Below, piece by piece: positions 35,651 to 43,641 of a stretch of DNA of 64,000 nt; the first letter of the stretch is position 1; every line of letters starts with the position of its first letter. Source of the DNA: JAITWN01 sp050486285 (lineage in GTDB: Bacteria; Pseudomonadota; Gammaproteobacteria; SZUA-140); assembly GCA_050486285.1 (NCBI GenBank), contig JBJHCZ010000002.1:62001-126000 (forward strand), given 5' to 3'. The notes beneath the pieces are model-generated. The model was not told where the DNA came from. It searched no databases and saw nothing but the letters and a program-made list of their open reading frames with translations. Position numbers and translations under genes: made by a program.

Positions 35651-36472
35651 GTGGCTCGAACAGTGATGGAGACCGACCTGGACGACAGTACCCCTCGCGA
35701 CCTCCCCGACCGTGCGGATCCGGCCGTCGACTACAGGACCGTCGTGGATCGACCCGGGACCCTGCGCGGCGATGCCTGCCTGGTGATCCAGACCCGCCAA
35801 GCACAGCGCCTCGTCTACGGTCGCCGGCAGTCCGGAGAGCAGCCCGGCATCATCGGCTTGGTCCGTTTCGGCATGGTGATGAAGCGGCTCTGGATCGCGG
35901 CGATGCTCGATGATCCCTACGCGGACTGGTTTCTGCTGCAGGTCCATGAAGGGCTCGAGACCGGTCACGGTGAAATCCGAATTATGAAGACCGAGATGGA
36001 CACGTTGTTGCAATCAACCCGCGGCGTGGAGATCACGATCGCCCATTCCCTCAAGCCGGCCCGCGTCCCGCTTCAGTTCGCGAACCCCTATGGCTACATG
36101 GGTGCCTATCTCGTAGGCGACTTCGACGAGCTGGTCTGCACAGTGCTCACCGCGCGGCATGTCGGCCTGATCGCCCGGGACAGCGCCGAGCAGATGCTGT
36201 ACCGGGGCGGTCGACTGATCCGGCGTGCCTTCCTGCTGCCCACCCGGTGGAAGCACTGCGCCGTCGATCGCGACGACATGCGACAGGACAACCAGCGTGC
36301 CCAGGCGGCGCGCGATGCGATGGGCGACCTGCCGCAGGCGATCCTGGATGGCACACGCCGGGCGCCCCATGCTCCGGAGATCCGGGATCGCTCGACGACT
36401 ACTGCGCCGGCGCGCGGGGGCTTCCTGTCCACGGGCGGCTCAGGTGATACCGAGGCAGCTCAGAACGCATAG
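35651..36472 (+). CDS. TIGR03761-like (PFL_4669) ICE protein
   Basis: A protein of about 273 residues matching the PFL_4669 family of integrating conjugative elements (VDRPGTLRGDACLVIQTR, LVRFGMVMKRLWIAAMLDDP, YADWFLLQVHE). Function unknown; always near ssb in these ICEs. The GTG at 35651 is favoured because GGAGG lies 7 bases upstream; the ATG at 35636 overlaps that site and has none of its own. Confidence 0.75.
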   Translation: MARTVMETDLDDSTPRDLPDRADPAVDYRTVVDRPGTLRGDACLVIQTRQAQRLVYGRRQSGEQPGIIGLVRFGMVMKRLWIAAMLDDPYADWFLLQVHEGLETGHGEIRIMKTEMDTLLQSTRGVEITIAHSLKPARVPLQFANPYGYMGAYLVGDFDELVCTVLTARHVGLIARDSAEQMLYRGGRLIRRAFLLPTRWKHCAVDRDDMRQDNQRAQAARDAMGDLPQAILDGTRRAPHAPEIRDRSTTTAPARGGFLSTGGSGDTEAAQNA

Positions 36473-36494
36473 ATACTAGCAAGAGAAGGATGAA

Positions 36495-36938
36495 GTGATA
36501 CGAGCGGATGCAAAGGGCCCTTTACTGCCCTTTAAGGGTAAGGGGGGCGCACGGGGTCGACTGCGGGAACTGGAGCAGCGTCAGCAGGAGATCGAGACGT
36601 GGATGCGGAGTATCGTGCAGGCGTTTCATGCGACATTCCGATCGCCACGGGACGCACACCTGGCAGTTCACCACCATGGCGGCTATCTCTACCTACGCTG
36701 GCGCGCAAGTGGCGCTCAGGAACAACAGGCCTTTTTCGAAATCACCAGCACCGGCCGTGGCCAGCGGATCCTCGCCGGCCTCCCTCCGGCTGCACGGACG
36801 CTGTTCCTGCGCTTCGAACGACAGCGTCTGGAACTGAACCTCGCTTCCAGCGTTTGCAGCCACGAATTGCGGCGGTTACGCGATTACCTGGTGAAGCTCG
36901 AGGCGCTTCACGCTCGCGAATCCGAAAACACGTCCTGA
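36495..36938 (+). CDS. DUF3158-like ICE protein
   Basis: A 147-residue protein between the TIGR03761-like gene and ssb, the usual place of DUF3158 in this ICE family. It has a helical start (LRELEQRQQEIETWMRSIVQAF) and a central strand region (HLAVHHHGGYLYLRWRASG). A GAAGGA site precedes the GTG start. The assignment is by position and general resemblance; no biochemical role is known. Confidence 0.62.
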   Translation: MIRADAKGPLLPFKGKGGARGRLRELEQRQQEIETWMRSIVQAFHATFRSPRDAHLAVHHHGGYLYLRWRASGAQEQQAFFEITSTGRGQRILAGLPPAARTLFLRFERQRLELNLASSVCSHELRRLRDYLVKLEALHARESENTS

Positions 36939-37017
36939 CTCCAGGTACGGTTTTCACTGTGACGACAACAGCATCTGTGGCGACATGATAGGGACTTTGC
37001 TACCAGGAGGAATCGTA

Positions 37018-37416
37018 ATGAGCACACTCTTCAGCGGTACCGGCAATCTAGGTAACATCCCTGACCTCCAATACGTGGATGTGAACGGCGACAAGCGGCC
37101 CGTCGCCGACATGCGAATCTTCTTCGACCGGCGCATCAGGCAGGATGACGGTAGTTACGCCGACGGCGGCGGCTTCTGGGTGACGACCAGCCTTTGGGGC
37201 TGGCGGGCCGAGGCGGCAGCGAAGCTGCTGCCCAAGGGCGCCCGGATCTTCGCCAGCGGTCGCCTGCGCGAGGAGAGCTGGCAGAACGACGAGGGTCAGG
37301 AGCATAGCCAGCTGCGTCTCGATGCCGACTACCTGACGGTGGATCTGCTGTGCATCGATGCGCTGACCCTGCGCAGCAGCAAGGGTGAACAGGCCGGCGG
37401 CGAAGAGACGGAATGA
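37018..37416 (+). CDS. ssb: Single-stranded DNA-binding protein
   Basis: A 132-residue OB-fold SSB: MSTLFSGTGNLGNIPDLQYV at the start and GGFWVTTSLWGWRAEAAAKLL with the conserved aromatic region. The C-terminus is acidic (EQAGGEETE) but lacks the usual DDDIPF tip. AGGAGG precedes the ATG at 37018. Element-borne SSBs protect DNA during conjugation and replication of the excised circle. Its stop overlaps the next parB gene (ATGA). Confidence 0.85.
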   Translation: MSTLFSGTGNLGNIPDLQYVDVNGDKRPVADMRIFFDRRIRQDDGSYADGGGFWVTTSLWGWRAEAAAKLLPKGARIFASGRLREESWQNDEGQEHSQLRLDADYLTVDLLCIDALTLRSSKGEQAGGEETE

Positions 37417-38234
37417 ACTCGCCAGGCGAGGCCGGCCTGACCCTGCGGCAGATCGATGTCGACCTGCTCCAGCCGGGCCGCTACCAGCCCCGGCGAACTT
37501 TCATGCCAGCAGCGCTGGAAGAACTCGCCGGGTCCATCCGTGCCGAGGGTGTGCTGCAACCGATCATCGCTCGCCCCCTCCCCGGCTCGACACCGTTGCG
37601 CTACGAGATCGTCGCCGGCGAGCGTCGCTGGCGGGCGGCCCAACTGGCGGGGCTCCAGAGCATCCCCGCGCTCGTACGCACCCCCGATGACCGCTCCGCC
37701 CTGGTCCAGGCCCTGGTGGAGAATATCCAGCGCGAGGACCTCGATCCGGTGGAGACGGCGCGCGGCGTGCAGCGGCTGATCGACGAATTCCAGCTGACCC
37801 ATGACGAGGCCGCGCGCCGTCTCGGCCGTTCCCGCGACGCCATCAGCCATTTGCTGCGAATCCTTAAATTGGAACCCGGAGTGCTTACCGAGGTGGCGCA
37901 AGGCCGGCTCAGCTTCGGGCATGCGAAGCTGTTGGTGACGCTGCCGCAGCGAATGCAGCAGCAACTCGCCGAGGAAGTCGCCCGCAAGCAGCTTTCCGTC
38001 CGGGCACTGGAGCGACGGATCCGCGCCCTGAGCAGCGAACCCGACCAGCAGCCAACTGTGAGTTCTCGGCGCGACCCCGATATCGTGCGCCTGGAACAAC
38101 GGGTCGGCGAGATGATCGGTACGGAGACCCGGGTCGATTACGAACCAGGCAGCAGCCGCGGGCGGATCTCGCTCAGCTTCCACTCACTGGAGATCCTGGA
38201 AGGGATCCTGGAGCGGCTCGGATACCGAGCATAG
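37413..38234 (+). CDS. Second ParB/Spo0J-family protein
   Basis: A 273-residue ParB of chromosomal/plasmid type: LEELAGSIRAEGVLQPIIAR, the box II motif EIVAGERRWRAAQLAG, LVENIQREDLDPVETARG, and HTH TLDEAA-like segment THDEAARRLGRSRDAISHLL. It has no adjacent ParA; the only ParA in the window is 5.3 kb upstream with its own large ParB. Coupling to ssb by ATGA suggests a role with DNA processing, or a nucleoid/partition function using the distant ParA. Confidence 0.88.
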   Translation: MNSPGEAGLTLRQIDVDLLQPGRYQPRRTFMPAALEELAGSIRAEGVLQPIIARPLPGSTPLRYEIVAGERRWRAAQLAGLQSIPALVRTPDDRSALVQALVENIQREDLDPVETARGVQRLIDEFQLTHDEAARRLGRSRDAISHLLRILKLEPGVLTEVAQGRLSFGHAKLLVTLPQRMQQQLAEEVARKQLSVRALERRIRALSSEPDQQPTVSSRRDPDIVRLEQRVGEMIGTETRVDYEPGSSRGRISLSFHSLEILEGILERLGYRA

Positions 38235-38358
38235 ACGGATTTGGGCCAGCCATAATAAGCCTTTGTTGTTATTGTTTATTTTATAGATCCATCCTTGCGT
38301 GGCGATAGATTTGCATGAATTTTTAATAATATTTTTGCCATTCCGGCCGCTGGAGACT
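38235..38358 (+). promoter_or_regulatory. AT-rich promoter region of the AbiE pair
   Basis: A markedly AT-rich stretch (38250-38335) after the parB stop, unlike the GC-rich surroundings, probably holds the promoter of the abiEi-abiEii genes. AbiEi antitoxins usually autoregulate by binding such repeats; a precise operator could not be defined by eye. Confidence 0.45.
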
Positions 38359-38970
38359 ATGATGTCTCCATCCCTTGAGGCAACGACGGTGAAACGACTG
38401 GAACAATTGAAGCGCCACTTGCGCCCCGGCCATGTGTACCGGCGCGCGGACCTGGCGCAATGGTCGAAGAGCGTCGACCGGCACGCCCGTGAGCTGGTCG
38501 AGGCCGGTGTGCTGCAAAAACTCCAGAACGGGCTGTATCACTACCCCAAGGCTTCTGTATTCGGGCAGGTTCCGCCAGAGGAGCAGACGCTCGTCCGCAC
38601 CTTTCTCAAGGAAGATGACTTCCTGCTCACCTCGCCGAACGCCTACAACGCCCTGGGGCTGGGCACGACGCAGCTTTATAACACCCGCGTCGTGTACAAC
38701 CACAAGCGCCACGGCCGTTTCACGCTGGGCGGCGTGCCCTTCGAATTCCGCAGGAAGCCCCGTTTCCCCCGGCAGCTGACCGAGGAGTTCCTGCTCGTCG
38801 ACTTGCTGAACAACCTGTCCGAGCTCGCGGAGGACGCGGCCACGGTTCGCGAACGCGCGCGCGCCAAAGCGACGGCATTGGACGCCGCCAGACTACGGCG
38901 GGCCGCGCGCGACTATGGCAAGGTCGGCACGCGCAAGTTCCTCGATAAGGCGCTGGCGGATGCCGGCTGA
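38359..38970 (+). CDS. abiEi: AbiEi-family antitoxin (DUF6088-like)
   Basis: A protein of about 203 residues with a winged-helix N-terminus (HVYRRADLAQWSKSVDRHAR, LQKLQNGLYHYP) and an AbiEi-like C-terminal domain, the type IV toxin-antitoxin antitoxin. The start ATG at 38359 (or 38362) follows GGAG; the GTG at 38299 would add an AT-rich-coded tail. It overlaps the toxin gene by 11 bases. Confidence 0.82.
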   Translation: MMSPSLEATTVKRLEQLKRHLRPGHVYRRADLAQWSKSVDRHARELVEAGVLQKLQNGLYHYPKASVFGQVPPEEQTLVRTFLKEDDFLLTSPNAYNALGLGTTQLYNTRVVYNHKRHGRFTLGGVPFEFRRKPRFPRQLTEEFLLVDLLNNLSELAEDAATVRERARAKATALDAARLRRAARDYGKVGTRKFLDKALADAG

Positions 38971-39919
38971 TCCCTTTCTCCACAAGCGGTCCGATTTTTC
39001 GGATCTGATCCGTATCGTCGCCGAGGAACGCGGCTTAATCCCCGCGCTCGCGGAGAAAGACTACTGGATCATGCACTGCCTGTACGGCCTGCGCGTCCAG
39101 GGCTTTGAGTTCGAACTCAAGGGCGGGACCTCGCTGTCGAAGGGCTTCGGCATCATCCGGCGATTCTCGGAAGACATCGACATCCGCATCGACCCGAAGG
39201 ACGCTCCGTTCGAGGTCTTCTCCAAACCGCAACAAACCAAGAAGGTCCGTCATATCGAATCCAGAAAGAGGTTCTATGACTGGCTCACGGAAACCATCCG
39301 GATCGAAGGTATTGTCGAGATCGCCCGAGATCAGGTCTTTGACGATAAAAAATATTATCGCAGCGGCGGCATTCGCCTGCGTTACAAGAGCGCCTTCGAT
39401 CCTCTGCCCGGCCTGAAAGACGGCGTCGTCCTCGAGGTCGGATTCGACGACACGGCACCGAACATGCCACGAACGATCTCGTCATGGGCCTTCGATAAGG
39501 CCGCGGGCTCCGGCATCGAGATCACGGACAACCGCGCGTTCGACATCCCCTGCTACCAGCCCGGCTACACCTTCGTCGAGAAGCTGCAGACTGTCTCCAC
39601 CAAGTTCCGCCAGCAACAGGAAACGGGCGATATGCCGGTCAACTTTCTCCGGCATTATTACGACATCAGCCAGCTGCTTGACCATCCGGACGTGGTTGCC
39701 TTCATCGGCACGCCGGAGTATCACTCATGGAAAGAAACCCGCTTCCGCAAGGACGACAATCTCATCATCGCTGAAAACGAAGCCTTCCTGTTGTCGGACA
39801 CGGCGACTCGTGAACGATTTGCCATTGCTTACCAGGCCACAGCATCGCTCTACTTCGGCGGACAACCACCGTTCGATACCATCCTGGAGAAAATACGGCA
39901 GCGAATCGACGCCCTGTAG
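38960..39919 (+). CDS. abiEii: AbiEii/AbiGii nucleotidyltransferase toxin
   Basis: A 319-residue nucleotidyltransferase-fold toxin. The motif LKGGTSLSKGFGIIRRFSED followed by DIRI is the GS...D-D core of AbiEii. Known members block growth by adding nucleotides to tRNA acceptor stems and give abortive infection. Paired with the upstream antitoxin it can stabilise the ICE and defend against phage. The ATG at 38960 sits inside the end of the antitoxin gene. Confidence 0.88.
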   Translation: MPADPFLHKRSDFSDLIRIVAEERGLIPALAEKDYWIMHCLYGLRVQGFEFELKGGTSLSKGFGIIRRFSEDIDIRIDPKDAPFEVFSKPQQTKKVRHIESRKRFYDWLTETIRIEGIVEIARDQVFDDKKYYRSGGIRLRYKSAFDPLPGLKDGVVLEVGFDDTAPNMPRTISSWAFDKAAGSGIEITDNRAFDIPCYQPGYTFVEKLQTVSTKFRQQQETGDMPVNFLRHYYDISQLLDHPDVVAFIGTPEYHSWKETRFRKDDNLIIAENEAFLLSDTATRERFAIAYQATASLYFGGQPPFDTILEKIRQRIDAL

Positions 39920-40197
39920 GATGCTTGTCAGAGTTGGGCGCAAAATCGTTATGAATCTCCCATAACGTTTCTCGAATACCACGCACCACACGCCTGCTAG
40001 ATTCCGCCCTGTAATACCGTCCGTTGCGGCTTCAACGGAACCCTTGCCGGTACCCACCGGCGCCCATGCGTCTTAGCCGGATCGTGAGACAGGCGCAGCG
40101 GCCTTTGCCGTCGATCCATTTTCCAACCACCCGACCGGGACAGCCACTCCCGAGCGGGAGCTTGCTTTCTCCGGCCAACAATCAAGGAGAAAGCACC
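39920..40197 (+). promoter_or_regulatory. Leader region upstream of the DUF3577 gene
   Basis: About 280 bases without a gene. It ends with a CTCCC-GAGC-GGGAG hairpin (40147-40160) and AAGGAGA before the ATG at 40198. The same arrangement of GC-rich hairpin then strong ribosome site recurs upstream of several following genes. Confidence 0.45.
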
Positions 40198-40611
40198 ATG
40201 CAAGATTCAACTCAATCTAAGTATTTTGATCTCCATACCACCGGCGTCGGTTACCTGAACCGCGTCCGCGATATCAAGCCCGAGCGCGGTCAGCCATTTC
40301 TCGCGGTGGATATCTCCGCGCTTCACGGCGATGCCGACAACATCCAGTACACGCGCTTCGACTGTCGCATCTACGGCAAGGAAGCACAGACGATCATTCG
40401 CCGACTGTCGCCCGACATCACGGCCGATCGCAAGGTGCTCGTGGGTTTCCGGATCGGCGACCTGTATGCCGAGACCTTCACCTACCAGCATGGTGACCGC
40501 CAGGGTCAGACCGGCGTGAGCTTGAAGGCACGTCTGCTGAAGATCTCTTGGGCCAAGGTGGACGGCGAAACGATTCCGCTCCCCGAGACCGACCGGGAAC
40601 AGGCCGCCTGA
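40198..40611 (+). CDS. DUF3577/STY4534-family ICE protein
   Basis: A 137-residue protein of the STY4534 family: YFDLHTTGVGYLNRVRDI, FLAVDISALHGDADNIQY, FDCRIYGKEAQTIIRRL. It is often annotated as an ICE replication/SSB-like protein in PFGI-1 and SPI-7 elements. AAGGAGA precedes the ATG at 40198; the frame continues upstream but without a start signal. Confidence 0.78.
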   Translation: MQDSTQSKYFDLHTTGVGYLNRVRDIKPERGQPFLAVDISALHGDADNIQYTRFDCRIYGKEAQTIIRRLSPDITADRKVLVGFRIGDLYAETFTYQHGDRQGQTGVSLKARLLKISWAKVDGETIPLPETDREQAA

Positions 40612-40636
40612 TCGCTGTTCCTTCATCCATCCCGCA

Positions 40637-40669
40637 GGGACCAGAGGGGCATCCTGCCCCTCCGGTCCC
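40637..40669 (+). terminator. GC-rich hairpin after the DUF3577 gene
   Basis: GGGACC-A-GAGGGGC, 5-base loop, GCCCCTC-C-GGTCCC, followed shortly by GGTTTT. Strong stem but a short T run, so it may be a terminator or a processing/attenuation structure. Confidence 0.5.
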
Positions 40670-41318
40670 CGGTTTTCAGGGCCGGTGACCCTGGCTGGCC
40701 TCGCGGCTTTCCCGGAGCCTCTCGCGTGAAGGGTTGCGGGAAGGCCGCAAGGTCTTCTGCCTCAACCGTCACCGGCCGCCTGCCGCCGGGAAAGGGTGGG
40801 TCCCTTTGTGCGGCAGCCCGAAACGGCTACCGCGCCACAGTCATTGGGACTCGGCACCCGACTTACCGGGTCCGGCGGCACAGGGCGGCGCAGTCCAACG
40901 GCAGACACGCTGGTCTGTTCGCAAAGGGTTTCCGGTTGTCGATCACTCATCGACGACCGATCGATATCGCCCGCGTCGGCAACATCCGGACAACGGCGCA
41001 TCTGAAACCGGATTGACGACGGGAAGATCCTCGCCTGCGGGGGTCTTTCCGCAAGGCTCCAATACGATCCGAGCCGTGAGCCTTGCGGAAAGACTCGAAG
41101 CAAACCTTGTCGCAATCGTAGTCGTAACGCCGGCCTTGTCGGCGCCCTTGCCTGCCCCATCGTGGGTAGGCACCCTGCAAGCACCTTCGTTCGGCCGGGA
41201 AGGAGGTGCAGCGGTCCAATGGAACCTGGGCCGTCGGCCATTCATCCACTCCGCGGGACATCGCCATGCCCCGCAGGGCCATGGTGCGTCCCCGCATTCA
41301 ACTGCAAGGAGGTACACC
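40670..41318. other. 650-bp region without a clear gene, with a 17-bp perfect hairpin
   Basis: Several open frames cross this GC-rich region on both strands but none has a ribosome site or recognisable domain. It contains a perfect 17-bp inverted repeat (41043-41059 with 41078-41094, 18-base loop). It could hold a regulatory RNA, a transfer- or replication-related site, or a long leader for the next gene. Confidence 0.4.
41043..41094. repeat. Perfect 17-bp inverted repeat
   Basis: Left arm GTCTTTCCGCAAGGCTC (41043-41059), right arm GAGCCTTGCGGAAAGAC (41078-41094), loop of 18 bases. No T run follows, so a simple terminator is unlikely. Confidence 0.75.
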
Positions 41319-41687
41319 ATGGGTTGGCTGTTCATACGTGCCGCCAGAAAGGCGGACATCATTCGTAAATTGGTTGCACCGGAGGAAGACGAGACGCGGC
41401 GCTGGGAAACGATCGCCCATAGCGTGCGCGGCAACGTGCTCTGGGCAGTCGTCGAGATCACCTGCAAGCAGGAGGATAGTCGCAAGCGATTCATTGCCTG
41501 CAATCTGCTCGCCAGGGAAAAAGACTGTGGATGGGGTTACAAGGCATTGGACGAGTCCATGCACCCCTACTACTACTCGTGTCCGCTGAAGTACCTGGAC
41601 ATAGCGCCGGTCGCCAACGCCGATTGGCGCAACATGGTCCATTCACATTACCGCGCACGCGGTATAGGCAGGCACAGCGATCCGTAG
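41319..41687 (+). CDS. DUF6927-like ICE/plasmid protein
   Basis: A 122-residue protein beginning MGWLFIRAARKADIIRKL and containing VRGNVLWAVVEIT and KALDESMHPYYYSCPLKYL. The MGWLF start, the Trp-rich middle and the HPYYYSCP motif are shared with a family seen on ICEs and plasmids (DUF6927, recalled from memory). AAGGAGG precedes the ATG. Function unknown. Confidence 0.7.
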   Translation: MGWLFIRAARKADIIRKLVAPEEDETRRWETIAHSVRGNVLWAVVEITCKQEDSRKRFIACNLLAREKDCGWGYKALDESMHPYYYSCPLKYLDIAPVANADWRNMVHSHYRARGIGRHSDP

Positions 41688-41732
41688 CTGCCTTTCGAAT
41701 CGCGATCCGCTCGCTATCTTCAACTACCCAGG

Positions 41733-41751
41733 CCGGGGAGTTCGCTCCCGG
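41733..41751 (+). promoter_or_regulatory. TTCG-capped hairpin upstream of the RadC-like gene
   Basis: CCGGGGAG-TTCG-CTCCCGG, one of the recurrent GGGGAG/CTCCC hairpins that precede genes in this segment. It lies 45 bases before the ATG of the RadC-like gene. Confidence 0.5.
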
Positions 41752-41796
41752 TCACGGGCGTTGATCTCTTCGCGTCTGTCACCCGAGGAGGTCATC

Positions 41797-42312
41797 ATGG
41801 AATGCACGAAACAGGACGTTGAATCGTCACCGGAGAACCGCATCTCGGCGCTCCAACATGTCAGTCTGAACGATGCCGAACAGCAGTCGGTCGTTCAACT
41901 AGCGCTCAAGATCCTTCGCGCGCGCCACCGTCGCGGTCGCGTGCTGCCGAACCCGCTCGCGACGAGGGAGTATCTGCAACTCGTGCTCGGAGGCTACCGC
42001 AACGAAGTCTTCGGCGCCATTTTCCTCGACTCTCGGCACCGAGTGCTGGTGTTCGAGGAGATGTTCTTCGGCACGATCGACGGCGCGTCGGTTTACCCTC
42101 GGGTTGTCGTGCAACGGGCGCTCGAGCTGAATGCGGCGGCCGTCATATTCGTTCACAACCATCCGAGCGGCGTGGCGGAGCCGTCGCACTCCGACGCATC
42201 CCTCACCCGACGTTTACGGGAGGCATTGAGTCTCGTCGATATCCGCGTGATCGATCACATCGTCGTCGGTAGTGAAAGCACGACGTCCTTCGCCGAGCGC
42301 GGTCTGTTGTAG
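41797..42312 (+). CDS. RadC-like JAMM/MPN domain protein
   Basis: A 171-residue protein with the RadC/JAB1 metalloprotease-like core: GAIFLDSRHRVLVFEEMFFG, then the zinc-binding motif FVHNHPSGVAEPSHSDASL. It lacks the N-terminal helix-hairpin-helix of chromosomal RadC, as is typical of versions on plasmids and ICEs. The role is unsettled. GAGGAGG precedes the ATG at 41797. Confidence 0.88.
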   Translation: MECTKQDVESSPENRISALQHVSLNDAEQQSVVQLALKILRARHRRGRVLPNPLATREYLQLVLGGYRNEVFGAIFLDSRHRVLVFEEMFFGTIDGASVYPRVVVQRALELNAAAVIFVHNHPSGVAEPSHSDASLTRRLREALSLVDIRVIDHIVVGSESTTSFAERGLL

Positions 42313-42322
42313 CGATCCATCC

Positions 42323-42358
42323 GCCGGAGCGGCGTTCCTGCCGGGAACGCTCTCCGGC
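42323..42358 (+). terminator. Two-step hairpin after the RadC-like gene
   Basis: Outer stem GCCGGAG/CTCCGGC and inner stem GCGTTCC/GGAACGC, 11 bases after the radC-like stop. It ends with CTT, not a long T run, so termination is possible but not certain. Confidence 0.5.
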
Positions 42359-42378
42359 TTCAGTCACTTTACCCCACC

Positions 42379-42395
42379 GGGGAGATCGCCTCCCC
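42379..42395 (+). promoter_or_regulatory. GGGGAG-ATCGC-CTCCCC hairpin
   Basis: Perfect 6-bp stem within an outer CCCC...GGGG frame, of the same kind as 44312-44351. It is now separated from the gene it presumably preceded (DUF6573-like) by the IS3 element. Confidence 0.5.
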
Positions 42396-42486
42396 GCCTG
42401 GGGTGGTGGTCTCTCCGTAAGCTCCCCCTAATCCCCGACAGGTAAGCGGTAGAGCTTTCTGGCAGAATTTCAGCCAGGAGGTTCTG

Positions 42487-42753
42487 ATGAAGAAGACGCG
42501 ATTTACCGAATCCCAGATCGTAACGATCCTGAAGTCGGCCGATGCGGGTCTGAAGGTCAAGGACCTGTGCCGGGAGCACGGCATATCCGAGGCGACCTAC
42601 TACAACTGGAAGTCGAAGTACGGCGGGATGGAGGCCTCGGATCTGCGCCGGATGAAGGATCTCGAGACGGAGAACGCCAAACTCAAGCGGATGTATGCGG
42701 ACCTGGCGCTCGAGAACCGGGCGATGAAGGATCTGATCGAAAAAAAGCTCTGA
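42487..42753 (+). CDS. IS3-family transposase OrfA
   Basis: An 88-residue HTH protein (KKTRFTESQIVTILKSADAG, DLCREHGISEATYYNWKSKY) with a C-terminal leucine-zipper-like helix (LRRMKDLETENAKLKRMYAD). AGGAGG precedes the ATG. A run of seven A bases near its end (GAAAAAAAGC at about 42738) is a -1 slippery site for making the OrfAB fusion. Confidence 0.92.
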   Translation: MKKTRFTESQIVTILKSADAGLKVKDLCREHGISEATYYNWKSKYGGMEASDLRRMKDLETENAKLKRMYADLALENRAMKDLIEKKL

Positions 42754-43601
42754 GCCCGCCGCAGCGACGCGAAGCGGCGGGTTATCTGGTGACGGCACAT
42801 GGCCTGTCGGTGGCGAGAAGCTGCCGCTGCGTGGGTTTGCCTCGTGCGACGTACTACGAGACGCCGGTGGACTGGTCGGCGCGCGACGCCGAGGTGATCG
42901 ACGCTCTCAACCAGCTTGTTGAGGCGAGCCCGCGCTGGGGCTTCTGGAAGTACTTTGACCGGCTGCGTGCGCTGGGCCGCCTGTGGAATCACAAGCGTGT
43001 GTACCGAGTGTACTGTGCCCTGGGATTGAACCAGCCGCGACGGACCAAGCGGCGACTGGCGAACCGGGAGCGGATACCGCTGCTGGTGCCCGAGCGGAAG
43101 AATCAGATCTGGTCGGCGGATTTCATGAGTGACGCACTGTACCAGGGGCCGCGGTTTCGGACATTCAACGTCATCGACGACTACAACCGTGAAGCGCTGA
43201 CGATCGAGATCGATACCTCGCTGCGCGCCGACCGGATACGGCGAGTACTCGATCGGATCGAAGCTGAGCGCGGCCTGCCGGAGGTACTGCGGGTCGACAA
43301 CGGTCCGGAGTTCCTGAGCCAGGTCCTGGCCGACTGGGCCAAGGAGAAGCACGTGCTGATCCAACATATCCAGCCCGGCAAGCCGAACCAGAACGCCTAC
43401 ATCGAGCGTTTCAACCGAACCTACCGCAACGAAGTGCTGGACCTGTATCTTTTCCGAAATCTGGATGAAGTGCGGGAGCTAACGAGTCGCTGGCTCGTGG
43501 AATACAACGAACAGCGGCCCCACGATGCCTTGGGCGGATTGCCGCCCGTGGTCTATGCCAACCAAAGGGCTGGAAACTCTATGGCCGAACTGTCGGATTG
43601 A
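42750..43601 (+). CDS. IS3-family transposase OrfB (by -1 frameshift)
   Basis: The DDE integrase part, about 283 residues. Catalytic residues lie in IWSADFMSDAL, LRVDNGPEFLSQ and NAYIERFNRTYRNEVL. The frame is entered by -1 slippage at the A7 run at the end of orfA; no good independent start is evident. No internal stop is present, so the transposase is probably functional. Confidence 0.9.
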   Translation: MSPPQRREAAGYLVTAHGLSVARSCRCVGLPRATYYETPVDWSARDAEVIDALNQLVEASPRWGFWKYFDRLRALGRLWNHKRVYRVYCALGLNQPRRTKRRLANRERIPLLVPERKNQIWSADFMSDALYQGPRFRTFNVIDDYNREALTIEIDTSLRADRIRRVLDRIEAERGLPEVLRVDNGPEFLSQVLADWAKEKHVLIQHIQPGKPNQNAYIERFNRTYRNEVLDLYLFRNLDEVRELTSRWLVEYNEQRPHDALGGLPPVVYANQRAGNSMAELSD

Positions 43602-43641
43602 CGGGAAGCTTACGTCTCCATCAACCGTAAGGAGAACCATC

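Larger units (their letters stand above)
42417..43613 (+). mobile_element. IS3-family insertion sequence (IS407-like)
   Basis: An element of about 1.2 kb with orfA and orfB in overlapping frames and imperfect terminal inverted repeats: left GTAAGCTCCCCCTAATCC... (42417-42441), right reverse complement GTAAGCTTCCCGTCAATCC... (43590-43613). No clear target-site duplication was seen. It is inserted in the leader of the DUF6573-like gene, leaving that gene's ribosome site intact just outside. Confidence 0.85.

Noticed and set aside
40734..41318. Upstream extension of the 122-aa DUF6927-like gene
   Set aside because: The frame is open but the added protein is low-complexity, and the AAGGAGG site fits only the ATG at 41319.
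42600..43367. 255-aa frame antisense to the IS3 transposase
   Set aside because: It mirrors the transposase; no independent support.
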